Below are positions 1 through 9,540 of a DNA stretch of 64,000 nucleotides, piece after piece. Made by a program: the position numbers and the translations under genes. How positions within the stretch are numbered: the first letter of the stretch is position 1; each line of letters opens with the position of its first letter. The notes beneath the pieces were generated by a model that searched no databases, was not told the DNA's origin, and saw only the letters and a list, made by a program, of their open reading frames with translations. The stretch spans positions 62,001 to 126,000 of the forward strand of contig JAENZE010000009.1 of NCBI GenBank assembly GCA_016841425.1, read 5' to 3'. This DNA comes from Syntrophomonas sp. Lineage in GTDB: Bacteria > Bacillota > Syntrophomonadia > Syntrophomonadales > Syntrophomonadaceae.

Positions 1-1873
1 GTAAGAGTTCGGGTTCAGATGCTCTTATCACCTCGATCGCTTCAGAAGCTTTTACATCTTGACCAAGAAGTATAGCAATATCTCTCTCTACCGCGGGATA
101 TCTGGCGATTTGTTCCATCATTATTTTCTGTCCCTTAAGCATAAACATAGTCTCTACGTCCAGTTCAAAAGCGCATGCTTTATCGGCAATATCAAAATTA
201 TCCAGGACCTGGGGATGAACTTCCCCAATAATTCCAATTTCCTGGTCCTGGCAGATTATACGCGCGGTTCGGCCCGGATGATAACCTGAACCTTCCCATC
301 CTTCAAAAGTATACTCCCTGATCCCCAGTTCCCGGAAGAGAATTTCAATTATACCTTTTAGGTAATAAAAGTCCATGGGTACCTGGTTCCTTAGCCAGTT
401 TAATTCTACTCGCCCGGCTGCTACAGCACCTAATTTAAGTTTTTCATCAGGCAGCCGATCATTTGAAGGATAATATACTGCCCCCATCTCAAAGAAGTTA
501 AGGTTTAGATTGCGACGAGCCATATTTCTACTTACATTTTCCAACAGGCCAGGCAGCAACACGGTCCTCATAACACTCTGATCTTCCGACAGTGGGTTGG
601 CTATCCTGATAACATGGCGCAGGGAGCTTTCAGGAGGCAGCATTATACGATCAAAAAGCTGAGGGCTTATAAAACTATAGTTGATTACCTCATAAAAATA
701 CGAGGCCATCACTTCCTTGATTTGATCCCGAAAACGCTGATAATCAGTAAGCCCTCCACGATTAATTCCCAGGGGGAGAGTATCTGGAACATTATTATAG
801 CCGTATAGTCGTGCCACTTCCTCAATCAAGTCTACTTCCATGGATATATCTGGCCTATAAGTAGGTATTTCTACCGCCAGATACCCCTTTCGGTCCTTCA
901 CATTGAACTTGAGCCTTTCCAGATAATCTTTAATCTGCTTATAGCTCAGTTCTGTACCCAGGAGATAATTCACCCTATCTGGTCGCAGATTAATTATCAA
1001 GGGATCTTTTTGCCCCGGGTATACATCACAAATCCCCTTGACTACCTCAGCACCAGCCAGTTCCTGCATAAGCTGTGCAGCACGATTGACAGCGTAGATA
1101 ACTCCATTAGGATCTACGCCTTTTTCGAAGCGAACTGACGAATCACTTCTTAAGCCTTGTTTTTTCGAAGTCCTTCTAATATTGGTACTGAGAAAATTGG
1201 CTGACTCAATTAAAACATCTCTGGTATCGTTACTTATTTCGGTATTAAATCCACCCATTACTCCTGCCAGGCCTACCGGCTTAATTCCATCCGTAATTAC
1301 CAGACTATCCAGGTCTAGTTCTCTTTCTATCTCATCCAGGGTAACAAGATTTTCCTGGTATTCAGCTTTTCGTACGACTATTTTTTTCTCCTTGCTCAGC
1401 AAATTATAATCAAAGGCATGCAGAGGCTGATTAGTTTCCAACATCACATAGTTGGTTACATCTACTATATTGCTGATGGGACGGATGCCTGATCTGAGCA
1501 GAACGTTCTGCATCCACTCGGGTGACGGTTTAACTTCCACATTCTTCACTAACCTGGCTGTGTATCTGGGACATAAGTCCGGGGCATCTATTTCAACTTT
1601 TATATAGTCAGAAATATTCTCACGATTTTCAGATATCTTTATCTGCGGTATCCTTAAAGGGCAGCCATTTAAAGCTGACACCTCTCGGGCCAGATTTATC
1701 ATGCCCAGACAGTCTCCCCGATTAGGAGTTAAATCAAGCTCCATTATCACATCTGAGCCTGCTTCTTCTACACCTTCTATGGCTATTCCGGCCATGGTCA
1801 GCCTGTGGGCTAACTCTTCTGCAGTCCAATCTATATCGATATATTCTTTTAACCAATTTATTGATACTCCCAT
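1..1873 (-). CDS. pheT: Phenylalanyl-tRNA synthetase beta subunit, partial (C-terminus beyond window)
   Basis: This is the beta chain of the alpha2-beta2 enzyme that charges tRNA-Phe, acting in the cytoplasm. The frame starts at the ATG at 1873 with MGVSINWLKEYIDIDW and carries the conserved LTPNRGDCLG segment near residue 50, then stays open to position 1. About 624 of the roughly 800 codons expected for this family are present; the rest lies outside the window. An AGGAGG ribosome site at 1881-1886 overlaps the stop codon of pheS, leaving 11 bases between the genes, so the two subunits should be made in a coupled way from the T-box-controlled transcript. Identification is from family knowledge and is secure; the missing 3' part cannot be judged. 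Confidence 0.96.
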   Translation of the reverse strand, partial: MGVSINWLKEYIDIDWTAEELAHRLTMAGIAIEGVEEAGSDVIMELDLTPNRGDCLGMINLAREVSALNGCPLRIPQIKISENRENISDYIKVEIDAPDLCPRYTARLVKNVEVKPSPEWMQNVLLRSGIRPISNIVDVTNYVMLETNQPLHAFDYNLLSKEKKIVVRKAEYQENLVTLDEIERELDLDSLVITDGIKPVGLAGVMGGFNTEISNDTRDVLIESANFLSTNIRRTSKKQGLRSDSSVRFEKGVDPNGVIYAVNRAAQLMQELAGAEVVKGICDVYPGQKDPLIINLRPDRVNYLLGTELSYKQIKDYLERLKFNVKDRKGYLAVEIPTYRPDISMEVDLIEEVARLYGYNNVPDTLPLGINRGGLTDYQRFRDQIKEVMASYFYEVINYSFISPQLFDRIMLPPESSLRHVIRIANPLSEDQSVMRTVLLPGLLENVSRNMARRNLNLNFFEMGAVYYPSNDRLPDEKLKLGAVAAGRVELNWLRNQVPMDFYYLKGIIEILFRELGIREYTFEGWEGSGYHPGRTARIICQDQEIGIIGEVHPQVLDNFDIADKACAFELDVETMFMLKGQKIMMEQIARYPAVERDIAILLGQDVKASEAIEVIRASEPELL

Positions 1874-1884
1874 ACCCTAACCTC

Positions 1885-2907
1885 CTAAAACTGCTTTAAG
1901 AATCTCCTGTCATTGTCAAAAAACAGGCGCAGATCGTTGATCCCGTATTTAAGCATGGCTATTCGTTCAATACCCATTCCAAAAGCAAACCCGGTTACCT
2001 TCTCCGGATCATATCCACCGTATTCCAGCACTCGAGGATTTACCATCCCGGCGCCAAGGATCTCCAACCATCCAGTATGTGAACACACCCGGCATCCCTC
2101 ACCTTTACATATAACACAGGATATATCCATTTCTGCACTGGGTTCAGTAAATGGGAAGAAGCTGGGTCTGAAACGCACCTTTAAATCAGCATCGAATATC
2201 TCCCGGGCAAAATGCATTAAGGTCCCTTTAAGATCCGCGAGAGTAATCCTATTATCTAACACCAGTCCCTCTACCTGCTGGAACATTGGTGAGTGGGTTG
2301 CATCATCATCTTTGCGGTATACTTTACCTGGTACGATAATCCGAACCGGAACCTGCGGGGCTAATTTTTCCATGGTGCGAACCTGTACCGGAGATGTATG
2401 AGTCCGTAAAACTATCTCCTCATCTACATAAAAAGTGTCCTGCATATCCCGGGCTGGATGATCCCTGGGGACATTTAGAGCTTCGAAGTTGTAATAATCC
2501 AATTCAATTTCGGGTCCTTCGGCAACATTAAATCCCATTCCCACGAAAATATCTCGGATTTCTTCATAAACCCGGGTGAGGGGATGTTTACTGCCTCTCA
2601 TAAAAGGAAGTCCGGGAAGTGAGACATCGATTTTCTCCATAATCAGGCGCTTCTCCATCTCCTGCTGCTTTAATTCTTCTGTTTTTCTACTGATCATCTC
2701 TTCTAATTGCATTTTTACATTATTAGCAGCCATACCCAGTTCTGCCTTCTCTTGCGGGCTCAAGTCTTTAAGACTTCTCAGCAGGAGAGTCATTTCTCCC
2801 TTTCTACCCAGGGTCTTAACCCTGAGATCGTTCAACTGTTCGATGCTTGTTGCTTCCAACAGCATTTTCTCAGCACGGGTTTTAATTTCACTTAATTTTG
2901 TTAACAT
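1885..2907 (-). CDS. pheS: Phenylalanyl-tRNA synthetase alpha subunit
   Basis: This is the catalytic alpha chain of phenylalanyl-tRNA synthetase. The 340-residue product has the usual N-terminal helical arm (about residues 1-90), then a class II synthetase core with motif 2 around [17 protein letters not shown] and motif 3 [14 protein letters not shown] near the C-terminus. The length is normal for the family. The ATG is preceded by GGGAGG about 11 bases upstream. A T-box leader lies immediately upstream, so expression should rise when uncharged tRNA-Phe accumulates. pheT follows directly. Confidence 0.97.
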   Translation of the reverse strand: MLTKLSEIKTRAEKMLLEATSIEQLNDLRVKTLGRKGEMTLLLRSLKDLSPQEKAELGMAANNVKMQLEEMISRKTEELKQQEMEKRLIMEKIDVSLPGLPFMRGSKHPLTRVYEEIRDIFVGMGFNVAEGPEIELDYYNFEALNVPRDHPARDMQDTFYVDEEIVLRTHTSPVQVRTMEKLAPQVPVRIIVPGKVYRKDDDATHSPMFQQVEGLVLDNRITLADLKGTLMHFAREIFDADLKVRFRPSFFPFTEPSAEMDISCVICKGEGCRVCSHTGWLEILGAGMVNPRVLEYGGYDPEKVTGFAFGMGIERIAMLKYGINDLRLFFDNDRRFLKQF

Positions 2908-2937
2908 TGGTTTTTAATCCTCCCTGGCAGAAAATAA

Positions 2938-3178
2938 AAAATGCTTTGATCCCCCTAAGGGACGAAAGCATTGTTTCCGCGGTACCACCCAAATTAATCA
3001 GGCATAATCCGCCTGATTCACTCATTACCTTTAACGGTGGCAACCGGTAAGACCTACTACTATTTCAATCTACTGCTCCCAGGTGAATTCGTCTGCACTT
3101 TTCCCTGGCTGTACTTACAGTCGCTGATACAGCCTCCCTGAAAGGATTAATTACAGCTTACTTGTCCTGTTCATCGCA
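2938..3178 (-). promoter_or_regulatory. T-box leader of pheS-pheT
   Basis: Read on the minus strand, this leader opens with GATGAACAGGACAAGTAAG, a typical T-box 5' end. It holds the hallmark antiterminator T-box GGGTGGTACCGCG (2977-2990) and ends in a terminator hairpin. A UUC triplet at 3085-3087 is a candidate Phe specifier codon, in keeping with the downstream genes. In T-box RNAs uncharged cognate tRNA pairs with both elements and stabilises the antiterminator. I did not fold stem I, so the specifier assignment is an inference. Confidence 0.9.
2940..2972 (-). terminator. T-box regulated terminator before pheS
   Basis: On the minus strand AATGCTTT and AAAGCATT form the outer stem with an inner GTCCC/GGGGGAT helix, followed by a T-rich run. 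It lies just 3' of the T-box sequence and would be the alternative to the antiterminator. Confidence 0.88.
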
Positions 3179-3356
3179 TTTATATTTATTGCGCTTGCTT
3201 ATTGGGTAATAAGCATCTTATACAGAAGATAATAGGCGATGCATCCAGATGTTTCGAATAGCTGCCAGTATATATCAGCTTGAGCTATCATCATGGGTTC
3301 ACCCTCCACTCTCTAAATACGGGAATATTTCGTAGTTCTTACCCCATACTGCAGTA
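3179..3356. other. Intergenic region upstream of the T-box
   Basis: It should hold the pheST promoter, but I could not pick a convincing -35/-10 pair. A short inverted repeat (CTTATT, GGGT loop, AATAAG) lies at 3198-3213. No open frame of note. Confidence 0.4.
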
Positions 3357-4154
3357 CTACGAATAAAAAGAAACACTTCCTCTTTGCTTCCCTGCTTCGT
3401 AAACTATTATACCACAGGCTACACCCGCATTTAAAGAATCAACTGGGGTAATTAATGGAATTTTGAATGAGTGGTCGCAAACGTTTAATATTTTGGGGCT
3501 GACTCCCCTGGCTTCACTACCGATAATTATTATCACTGGCCCTGTAAAGTCAACGTTATCTATATAAATGTCCGCGTTTAGCGAACTGGCCAGAATACGA
3601 TAGCCCTCTTTTTTGAGCCTGACTAATTCTTCCAGCGATATATCGATAAACACCGGCACGTTAAATACCGCCCCCATGCTGGCTCTTACAACCTTGGGGT
3701 TGAACGGGTCAACACAGCCATTGCTGAGCAATACCCCCTGTACCCCGAAAGCCCAGGCTGTACGAAGAATTGTTCCCATATTACCGGGATCCCCGATATG
3801 GTCCAGGAAAAGTAGAAAACCCGGTTTCTGAGTAATGTTATGCAGACCCCATTGCGGAATTCTTGCCACTGCTACAATCCCTTGAGGCGTCTGGGTGTCA
3901 CATATATGTTTCATTATAGAATTATCAATTTTTACCCACTCTACATCCCTGGTTTTTCTAAATTCATCCAGATATTGCTCGGCTGTTTCCCTTTCCACAA
4001 AAACTCTAAGCAGTTCCTGCTGTCCCTTTACGGCTTCGCAAAACAAAGTCCTGCCCTCAATCAGAAACATTTGCTCCCGATGCCTATACTTCTGTTCTTT
4101 TAAACGAGCCGCATTCCTGATTTTTTGATTGTCCCTGGACTTTATTTCCTTCAT
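3357..4154 (-). CDS. TrmH/SpoU-family RNA 2'-O-methyltransferase (YsgA-like)
   Basis: This is a predicted SAM-dependent RNA ribose methyltransferase of the SpoU/TrmH superfamily. The N-terminal third looks like the SpoU substrate-binding domain. The three family motifs are visible: GDPGNMGTILRTA, IIGSEARGVS and IPLITPVDSLNAGVACGI, which build the trefoil-knot SAM pocket. I chose the ATG at 4154 because AAAGGTG lies 8 bases upstream; an earlier in-frame TTG at 4187 has no ribosome site. A gene of this kind next to pheS is the Bacillus ysgA arrangement. The exact rRNA or tRNA target is not readable from the sequence. Confidence 0.88.
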   Translation of the reverse strand: MKEIKSRDNQKIRNAARLKEQKYRHREQMFLIEGRTLFCEAVKGQQELLRVFVERETAEQYLDEFRKTRDVEWVKIDNSIMKHICDTQTPQGIVAVARIPQWGLHNITQKPGFLLFLDHIGDPGNMGTILRTAWAFGVQGVLLSNGCVDPFNPKVVRASMGAVFNVPVFIDISLEELVRLKKEGYRILASSLNADIYIDNVDFTGPVIIIIGSEARGVSPKILNVCDHSFKIPLITPVDSLNAGVACGIIVYEAGKQRGSVSFYS

Positions 4155-4434
4155 ACTTTTGTCACCTTTAATCAATAATTCAATCAAACACTTCTGTATG
4201 ATACAAGTGCAGACGAAAATTGTATGGATGAATGCTTAAGACCGCTTGGGTCCGGCCTTACTTTCTTTCATATAAGTTAGCTAAGGATGCTTTTACGGTA
4301 CTATTAAGAACGCAATTCTGGTTCGCCATGGGCATAAATAGAATAAGAAAGGGTACTTTTAATGGTCACCCATGGTTAGAATAGCATTCCTCCGACCATA
4401 ACCGTGACAATACCGGGAAATTCATTTAATAATT
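4155..4434. other. Intergenic region between ysgA-like gene and rplT terminator
   Basis: No gene seen on either strand. It should contain the promoter of the methyltransferase gene, which I could not place. Confidence 0.4.
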
Positions 4435-4466
4435 AAAAAGTATGGTTTTTGCTTACCATACTTTTT
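4435..4466 (-). terminator. Terminator of the infC-rpmI-rplT operon
   Basis: A 12-bp perfect stem (AAAAAGTATGGT / ACCATACTTTTT) lies 8 bases past the rplT stop and ends in T residues on the minus strand. It is close to symmetric and could work both ways. Confidence 0.85.
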
Positions 4467-4473
4467 GTTGCGA

Positions 4474-4833
4474 CTAGTTGTTTACAGCACTCTTGGCTAG
4501 TTCAGCCAGTTTTGAAAACCCCTGCGGGTCACTTATAGCCAGCTCCGCTAACATCTTTCGGTTAATATCTACTCCGGCTACTTTCAAACCGTGTACCATT
4601 CTGCTGTAGGTGGTGCCGTTGTCTCTAGCAGCTGCATTTATCCTGGCTATCCATAATTTGCGAAAATCCCGCTTTTTTAACTTCCGGTGAATATATGCGT
4701 ATTGACCCGATTTCATTACCTGCTGATTTGCTACCCGGTAAAGTTTGGATTTAGCTCCTCGGTAACCTTTCGCCATTTTCAATATCTTTTTATGTCGTCT
4801 ATGTGTTGTAACGCCGCGTTTTACCCTTGGCAT
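4474..4833 (-). CDS. rplT: 50S ribosomal protein L20
   Basis: Ribosomal protein L20, an early-assembly 23S rRNA-binding protein. The 119-residue basic product begins [19 protein letters not shown] and matches L20 over its whole length, which is standard. It is the last gene of the infC-rpmI-rplT operon and is followed at once by a strong terminator. In Firmicutes L20 represses its own operon by binding the infC leader; a leader with a terminator is present here upstream of infC. Confidence 0.98.
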   Translation of the reverse strand: MPRVKRGVTTHRRHKKILKMAKGYRGAKSKLYRVANQQVMKSGQYAYIHRKLKKRDFRKLWIARINAAARDNGTTYSRMVHGLKVAGVDINRKMLAELAISDPQGFSKLAELAKSAVNN

Positions 4834-4855
4834 CGTAACTACCTCCCACTATTAT

Positions 4856-5047
4856 TTACTGAATAAGATTAGAAATACGTTTATTTTCCTGTTCACTAAC
4901 CAGGCCAGCTTTACGCAGCTTCCTCTTTCTCTTGGGACTCTTTCCTCCCAAAAGGTGGCTTGCATAAGCTTTTGCTCTCTTTATCTTACCGCTGGCAGTT
5001 TTTTTGAATCTTTTGGCAGCCCCGCGGTGGGTTTTCATTTTAGGCAT
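4856..5047 (-). CDS. rpmI: 50S ribosomal protein L35
   Basis: Ribosomal protein L35, 63 residues, starting [20 protein letters not shown], the family signature. The start at 5047 is set by AAGGAGGAAGAAACGG just upstream and by the normal length; a longer open frame to 5122 is only the overlap with infC. The first 8 bases overlap the infC 3' end, which suggests translational coupling. rplT follows after 22 bases. Confidence 0.98.
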   Translation of the reverse strand: MPKMKTHRGAAKRFKKTASGKIKRAKAYASHLLGGKSPKRKRKLRKAGLVSEQENKRISNLIQ

Positions 5048-5588
5048 CCGTTTCTTCCTCCTTCTTGCTTTTCTCAGGTTCAAGTTTAGGCACCAATATT
5101 GAGACCATGTTTCTTCCCTCAATTTTCGGAAGTTTTTCCACCGAGGAAATATCTGATAACTGCTCGGCCAGTTTTACGCATAAGCGTTCACCCAGTTCAG
5201 GATGAGTAATCTGCCGGCCTCGGAACATAATGGTAACTTTTACTTTGTCTCCGGAAGACAGAAATTTCCTGGCGTTCTTGGCTTTGACCTGGAAATCATG
5301 TTCCTCGATATTAGGCCGCATTTTCACTTCTTTGACCGAAACAATTTTCTGCTTTTTGCGGGATTCCTTTTCCCTTTTACTCTGCTCAAATTTGAATTTA
5401 CCATAATCCATCAAACGACAGACAGGTGGTTTAGCAGATGGGGCTATTTCAACCAGGTCAAGCTGCTTTTGCTCCGCCATTTCAAGGGCTTCTCTCACTG
5501 AAACAATCCCTAGCTGCTCACCTGTTTCGCTGATAAGCCGGACTTCTCGTACTCTAATTTCCTCGTTAACTCTCCAATCCTTGCTGAT
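5040..5588 (-). CDS. infC: Translation initiation factor IF-3 (apparent AUC start)
   Basis: IF-3 binds the 30S subunit and discriminates against poor start codons. The C-terminal domain and the linker ([16 protein letters not shown]) are clear. The conserved N-terminal part ([19 protein letters not shown]) lies upstream of the first GTG at 5498, so the gene must start earlier. No ATG, GTG or TTG is available there. GGAGGTG is followed 8 bases later by ATC (5586-5588) exactly where relatives start, giving 182 residues. Rare start codons on infC are known to allow IF-3 to control itself. The start is my inference; the gene identity is secure. Confidence 0.93.
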   Translation of the reverse strand: MSKDWRVNEEIRVREVRLISETGEQLGIVSVREALEMAEQKQLDLVEIAPSAKPPVCRLMDYGKFKFEQSKREKESRKKQKIVSVKEVKMRPNIEEHDFQVKAKNARKFLSSGDKVKVTIMFRGRQITHPELGERLCVKLAEQLSDISSVEKLPKIEGRNMVSILVPKLEPEKSKKEEETDA

Positions 5589-5604
5589 AAGAAGTTCACC
5601 TCCC

Positions 5605-5762
5605 GAAAAATATAAAAGCGGGCTGCAACAGCCCGCTTCTTTAATCCTAATAATCCTCCAGAATTTATACTACCCGCTAATTAACTCTGGTTGATTTTAA
5701 TCAATACCTTAGCAACTTGCGCTGTAAGGTGAGAAGCCAAGCTCCTGCTTAGTACATTAAGG
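5605..5762 (-). promoter_or_regulatory. L20-type autoregulatory leader of infC-rpmI-rplT
   Basis: About 160 bases of untranslated leader separate the predicted promoter from infC and end in an intrinsic terminator just before the ribosome site. In Firmicutes this position is occupied by the L20 leader, in which L20 binding favours premature termination. I recognise it by position and by the terminator; the L20-binding fold itself was not modelled. Confidence 0.65.
5616..5638 (-). terminator. Attenuator hairpin before infC
   Basis: A perfect 10-bp stem (AAGCGGGCTG / CAGCCCGCTT) with a 3-base loop, followed on the minus strand by TTATATTTTT. It lies within the leader, so it would cut off transcription before infC. 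Confidence 0.85.
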
Positions 5763-5791
5763 AGTATAGCATATATTATTTATCGATGCAA
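5763..5791 (-). promoter_or_regulatory. SigA-type promoter of infC operon
   Basis: On the minus strand TTGCAT (5786-5791), a 17-base spacer and TATACT (5763-5768). It sits against the thrS stop codon and points into the infC leader. Confidence 0.75.
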
Positions 5792-5793
5792 TG

Positions 5794-7704
5794 CTATCTG
5801 TTGAGCTTTTCGTTTATCTCTGTCAGCAGCTGATTCTTAAAATCTTCCAGAGCAGCCGCCCCCAGGTCACCTTCCCGACGATGTCTGACTGACACGGTAC
5901 CAGCTTCTACTTCTTTGTCACCCACAATAAGCAGGTATGGAATCTTCTGCATCTGGCCTTCCCGAATCTTATAGCCCGTCTTTTCACTGCGCAGGTCAGC
6001 CTCCACTCTGATACCTTCCGCTTTCAGATTTTCAAGCACTTGTTTAGCATATTCATGGCTGCGGTCAGTAATAGGCAGCACTCGAACTTGTACCGGTGCT
6101 AACCAGCTTGGGAAAGCCCCCGCAAAATGTTCAGTTAATATACCGATAAACCGCTCGATGCTTCCATAAATAACTCTATGCACCATAACCGGCCGGTGTT
6201 TCTCTCCATCTTCTCCTATATAAGTAAGGTCGAACTTCTCCGGCATCTGGAAATCTAACTGTATGGTACCGCACTGCCAGGTCCTGTCCAGCGAATCCTG
6301 CAGATGAAAGTCTATCTTGGGACCGTAAAAGGCGCCATCCCCCTCATTGATTCGATATTTCATGCCTTTTTCATCCAGGGCTTGTATTAATGCCTTGGTA
6401 GCAATCTCCCACACCTCATCGGAACCCATGGCTTTTTCTGGTTTGGTAGATACTTCGACATGATAAGGAAAACCAAACAAGGTATAGAACCGGTCCACCA
6501 GGTCGATTACCCCCTTTATCTCATCGATAATCTGATCTGGCAGCATAAAAATATGAGCATCATCCTGAGTAAAGGCCCTTACCCGCATAAGTCCGTGCAG
6601 TACCCCGGACATTTCATGCCTGTGTACCAGCCCCATCTCTCCCATTCTCAGGGGCAGATCCCGGTAGCTGTGAATGCTCTGCTTATACACCAGCATCCCC
6701 CCAGGACAGTTCATCGGTTTAATTGAATAATCTCCCTCATCTATCTGCGTAAAATACATATTCTCTTTATAATGATCCCAGTGTCCGGACTCCTCCCACA
6801 ATTGCCGGTTCAGTATGATTGGAGTTCTTATCTCATGATATCCAGCCCGGGTGTGCTCTTCTCGCCAGAATTTTTCAAGTTCATTTCTCAGAATCATACC
6901 CTTGGGTAAGAAAAACGGAAATCCTGGTCCTTCGTCAAGCACTACAAACAGACCCAGTTCTCTTCCTAAACGTCTATGATCACGTCTTTTTGCTTCTTCC
7001 AATTTATGCAGATATTCATCGAGCATACCTTTTTTAGGAAAGGATGTGGCATATATCCTTTGCAGCATCTGATTGGCTTCACTTCCTCGCCAGTATGCTC
7101 CCGCCAAACTCATAAGCTTAATCGCTTTGAGCCGTCCGGTTGAAGGAACATGGGGCCCGGCACAGAGATCAACGAATTCTCCCTGCTGATAAAAGCTTAT
7201 TATCGCATCTTCAGGCAGGTCTTCGATAAGTTCGACTTTATATTGTTCATTCTTGTCCCGGAAAAAATTAATAGCCTCCTCCCGGGATAGCTCTTTTCTT
7301 ACTATCGGATAATCTGCCTTGATTATATTGAGCATCTCTTCTTCGATTGCTTTGAAATCATCCGGGGTAAAAATATGGTCGCTTTCAAAGTCATAATAGA
7401 AACCTTTATCAATCGCCGGACCTATAGCCAATTGAGTACCTGGCCAGAGCCTTTGAACAGCTTGAGCCATAACATGAGATGATGAATGCCGGTAAACTCC
7501 ACGGGCTTCCGGGTTATCAAAGTCCAGGAGTTCCAGGGTTCCATCTTCTGTAACTTGCGCATGAAGATCTGTTAACTGCCCGTTGAATTTGGCCACAACG
7601 GCATTTTTGGCCAGCTTGTTGCTTATGTCCTCAGCAACCTGCAGCAGACTGATACCCTCTGGATATTCTCTCTGGCCGCCATCTTTCAATTTAATTGCCA
7701 CCAT
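5794..7704 (-). CDS. thrS: Threonyl-tRNA synthetase
   Basis: Charges tRNA-Thr and edits mischarged serine. The 636-residue protein has all parts of the family: an N-terminal TGS domain (about 1-62), the editing domain with HSSSHVMAQAV and DLCAGPHVPSTG, a class II catalytic core with KPMNCPGGM and the C-terminal anticodon-binding domain. AGGAGG precedes the ATG. No T-box is seen in the 31-base gap to the DUF445 gene, unlike many Firmicute thrS genes, so it is probably transcribed from further upstream. Confidence 0.98.
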   Translation of the reverse strand: MVAIKLKDGGQREYPEGISLLQVAEDISNKLAKNAVVAKFNGQLTDLHAQVTEDGTLELLDFDNPEARGVYRHSSSHVMAQAVQRLWPGTQLAIGPAIDKGFYYDFESDHIFTPDDFKAIEEEMLNIIKADYPIVRKELSREEAINFFRDKNEQYKVELIEDLPEDAIISFYQQGEFVDLCAGPHVPSTGRLKAIKLMSLAGAYWRGSEANQMLQRIYATSFPKKGMLDEYLHKLEEAKRRDHRRLGRELGLFVVLDEGPGFPFFLPKGMILRNELEKFWREEHTRAGYHEIRTPIILNRQLWEESGHWDHYKENMYFTQIDEGDYSIKPMNCPGGMLVYKQSIHSYRDLPLRMGEMGLVHRHEMSGVLHGLMRVRAFTQDDAHIFMLPDQIIDEIKGVIDLVDRFYTLFGFPYHVEVSTKPEKAMGSDEVWEIATKALIQALDEKGMKYRINEGDGAFYGPKIDFHLQDSLDRTWQCGTIQLDFQMPEKFDLTYIGEDGEKHRPVMVHRVIYGSIERFIGILTEHFAGAFPSWLAPVQVRVLPITDRSHEYAKQVLENLKAEGIRVEADLRSEKTGYKIREGQMQKIPYLLIVGDKEVEAGTVSVRHRREGDLGAAALEDFKNQLLTEINEKLNR

Positions 7705-7735
7705 TTTTATTACCTCCTGAATCTATGCTTTTTGC

Positions 7736-8332
7736 TTAAAGGGGAAATATTAGCAGTATGCAGATCTGTATAATGCCTATCAGGAATCCCAGAACTCCTC
7801 CTAGTATCTCGATAAACTTCAGCTCCGTCGATGATACCTTCCTGACCATATCTTCCAACTGCTGTATATCAAGTTCATTAATCTTGTCCTCCACCATCTT
7901 CTTGATATGGATTTCCTCACTTAAATGAACCTGACTGGCTTTAATCACTTGTTTAATTATCTCTTCCGCTTCCTGGCGCAATACCCGATCTACACTGCTC
8001 CCAACCAAATGAGTGATTCTGCCTGGAACAAAGCCGGGCACGGCACTGGATATACGAGTCCTGATAATATCCATTATCCTGTTCACCAGGGTTTCACGTA
8101 TCTGGGGAGTATCAATCTTCTCGAATATGTCGTCCATTGACAATAGCTGTTCTTCGACAATGGCTCCGATGCTGCGGGCAATATCCATTCGCCGCTTGGG
8201 CAGCAGTCCATACAACTCAAACAGCCAGCAATTCACGGGCTCCCTCGGCCAGAAGAGCAGCTTAATGGCAACTACATTGGTAATATAGCCGATAAAAGCA
8301 CTGATAATCGGAATCGCTATTAACTGATACAT
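7736..8332 (-). CDS. DUF445 family membrane protein
   Basis: The 198-residue protein matches the DUF445 family: an N-terminal membrane helix with AFIGYITNVVAIKLLFWP, then VNCWLFELYGLLPKRRMDIARSIG, a helical middle, and a C-terminal membrane helix (about 178-198). AGGGGA precedes the ATG. It lies 31 bases upstream of thrS and is likely cotranscribed with it. Function is unknown; relatives in spore formers are small envelope proteins, but nothing here assigns a role. Confidence 0.75.
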   Translation of the reverse strand: MYQLIAIPIISAFIGYITNVVAIKLLFWPREPVNCWLFELYGLLPKRRMDIARSIGAIVEEQLLSMDDIFEKIDTPQIRETLVNRIMDIIRTRISSAVPGFVPGRITHLVGSSVDRVLRQEAEEIIKQVIKASQVHLSEEIHIKKMVEDKINELDIQQLEDMVRKVSSTELKFIEILGGVLGFLIGIIQICILLIFPL

Positions 8333-8433
8333 CTTATTCCCCTATTTTTCTATTACGAAAAATATATCAAACTTTGACAATTACCGCAAACTCCTAATGT
8401 GTATTAGATTAACTTATCGCTTAAATAAAAATA

Positions 8434-8453
8434 GTCCCCTGAATACAGGGGAC
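8434..8453 (-). terminator. Terminator downstream of ytxC
   Basis: Perfect stem GTCCCCTG / CAGGGGAC with a 4-base loop, followed on the minus strand by TATTTTTATTT. It separates ytxC from the DUF445-thrS unit. Confidence 0.85.
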
Positions 8454-8476
8454 CACCAAGTAATTAACTAAGTTAA

Positions 8477-9430
8477 TTATTTCCTTTTGCCGCCTGGTTC
8501 TATTTCACATAAATAATGAGAACATTTTTTACAGCCGCTGCAAAACACAATTTTGTCCTCAAATACCTGTTTGATTATTTCTACTGATTCATTGCGGGGT
8601 AGTTCGGATGCATTGTGGATTATTATTCTTCTGGGTGCAATAGATATTAAAATACTTACCAGCAGATCATCCAGGCTTACATCATCGAGGAGTAAATCAT
8701 CCAGGTAATGCTGCATATATTGCTCCTCTATTTTACACCCGGTATGATCCCACAAATAGAACAATCCATTACTTCCCAGCAAAAGATTTACTTCACGAAC
8801 CCGTGGAGCCTGGGTATCAACAAAATATCTTAACAAATTCACAAAATCATTATATTCTTTTTCGTTTTTTAATTCCTCAGCTGCAACCTCTACCGCAAAT
8901 TTAATCTCGGTAAGATAATCCCTCATGCAGAAGTTAATAAATCCCTCAACTATTAGTAATTCATGCTGATTTATATGTTCTAGTATTCGATGAGATATTC
9001 TGTTCTTACGTCCAAAATTCATAAGCAGGTTGAGGCTTTCATTTTCATGGCATCTACGCAGAAAATCACCGGACTTAACATAAAGGGATTGTTTATCATC
9101 TGGACTAGATTTCCGGTACGACTTGATTATTTCTTTCCACAGCAGTCTTGACTCCCAGTCATTGACAATGTGCTCCGCTAGTACTTCCGCCATCTGATGT
9201 TTAAATATATAGATGATGTCTTCGTTTCTAAAGGTACTGTCATTATTGTCATTCCCATGCAATCTGAAGGACAACAGCTTTGATGCCAGCTGTTTGGCCA
9301 GCAGAGGCAAAGAAATAACCTCCACATCCAATACATATCCTCTCTGCTTGATCCACCTTAATCGGTTATCAAGTTCTTGGAGAAAATTATCAGTATTATG
9401 GGCCGTTGCTACCTGAAATTCATAAATCAT
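8477..9430 (-). CDS. ytxC: YtxC-like putative sporulation protein
   Basis: A 317-residue protein resembling the YtxC family of spore-forming Firmicutes. The C-terminal part is the recognisable one, with RRIIIHNASELP followed by a Cys pair region FCSGCKKCSHYLC. I chose the ATG at 9430, which has GGAGG 7 bases upstream; an earlier frame start at 9481 has none. Position upstream of thrS agrees with the Bacillus order. The molecular role is not known; the Cys cluster could bind metal, which is inference. Confidence 0.7.
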   Translation of the reverse strand: MIYEFQVATAHNTDNFLQELDNRLRWIKQRGYVLDVEVISLPLLAKQLASKLLSFRLHGNDNNDSTFRNEDIIYIFKHQMAEVLAEHIVNDWESRLLWKEIIKSYRKSSPDDKQSLYVKSGDFLRRCHENESLNLLMNFGRKNRISHRILEHINQHELLIVEGFINFCMRDYLTEIKFAVEVAAEELKNEKEYNDFVNLLRYFVDTQAPRVREVNLLLGSNGLFYLWDHTGCKIEEQYMQHYLDDLLLDDVSLDDLLVSILISIAPRRIIIHNASELPRNESVEIIKQVFEDKIVFCSGCKKCSHYLCEIEPGGKRK

Positions 9431-9540
9431 AATCGGCCTCCATCGAAAAGTTAATATATTATATGTTTGCCTTAAAATCATTATTCAATCATACAAGCCT
9501 TGAAAATACTGCTATTTCCGGCATTTTTTCAATAAAAAAT

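Noticed and set aside
3085-3090. GAATTC taken as proof of the Phe specifier
   Set aside because: The UUC triplet is present, but without folding stem I its place in the specifier loop is not shown; kept only as a candidate.
7705-7735. T-box ahead of thrS
   Set aside because: Only 31 bases separate thrS from the upstream gene and no T-box sequence is visible there or upstream of the DUF445 gene.
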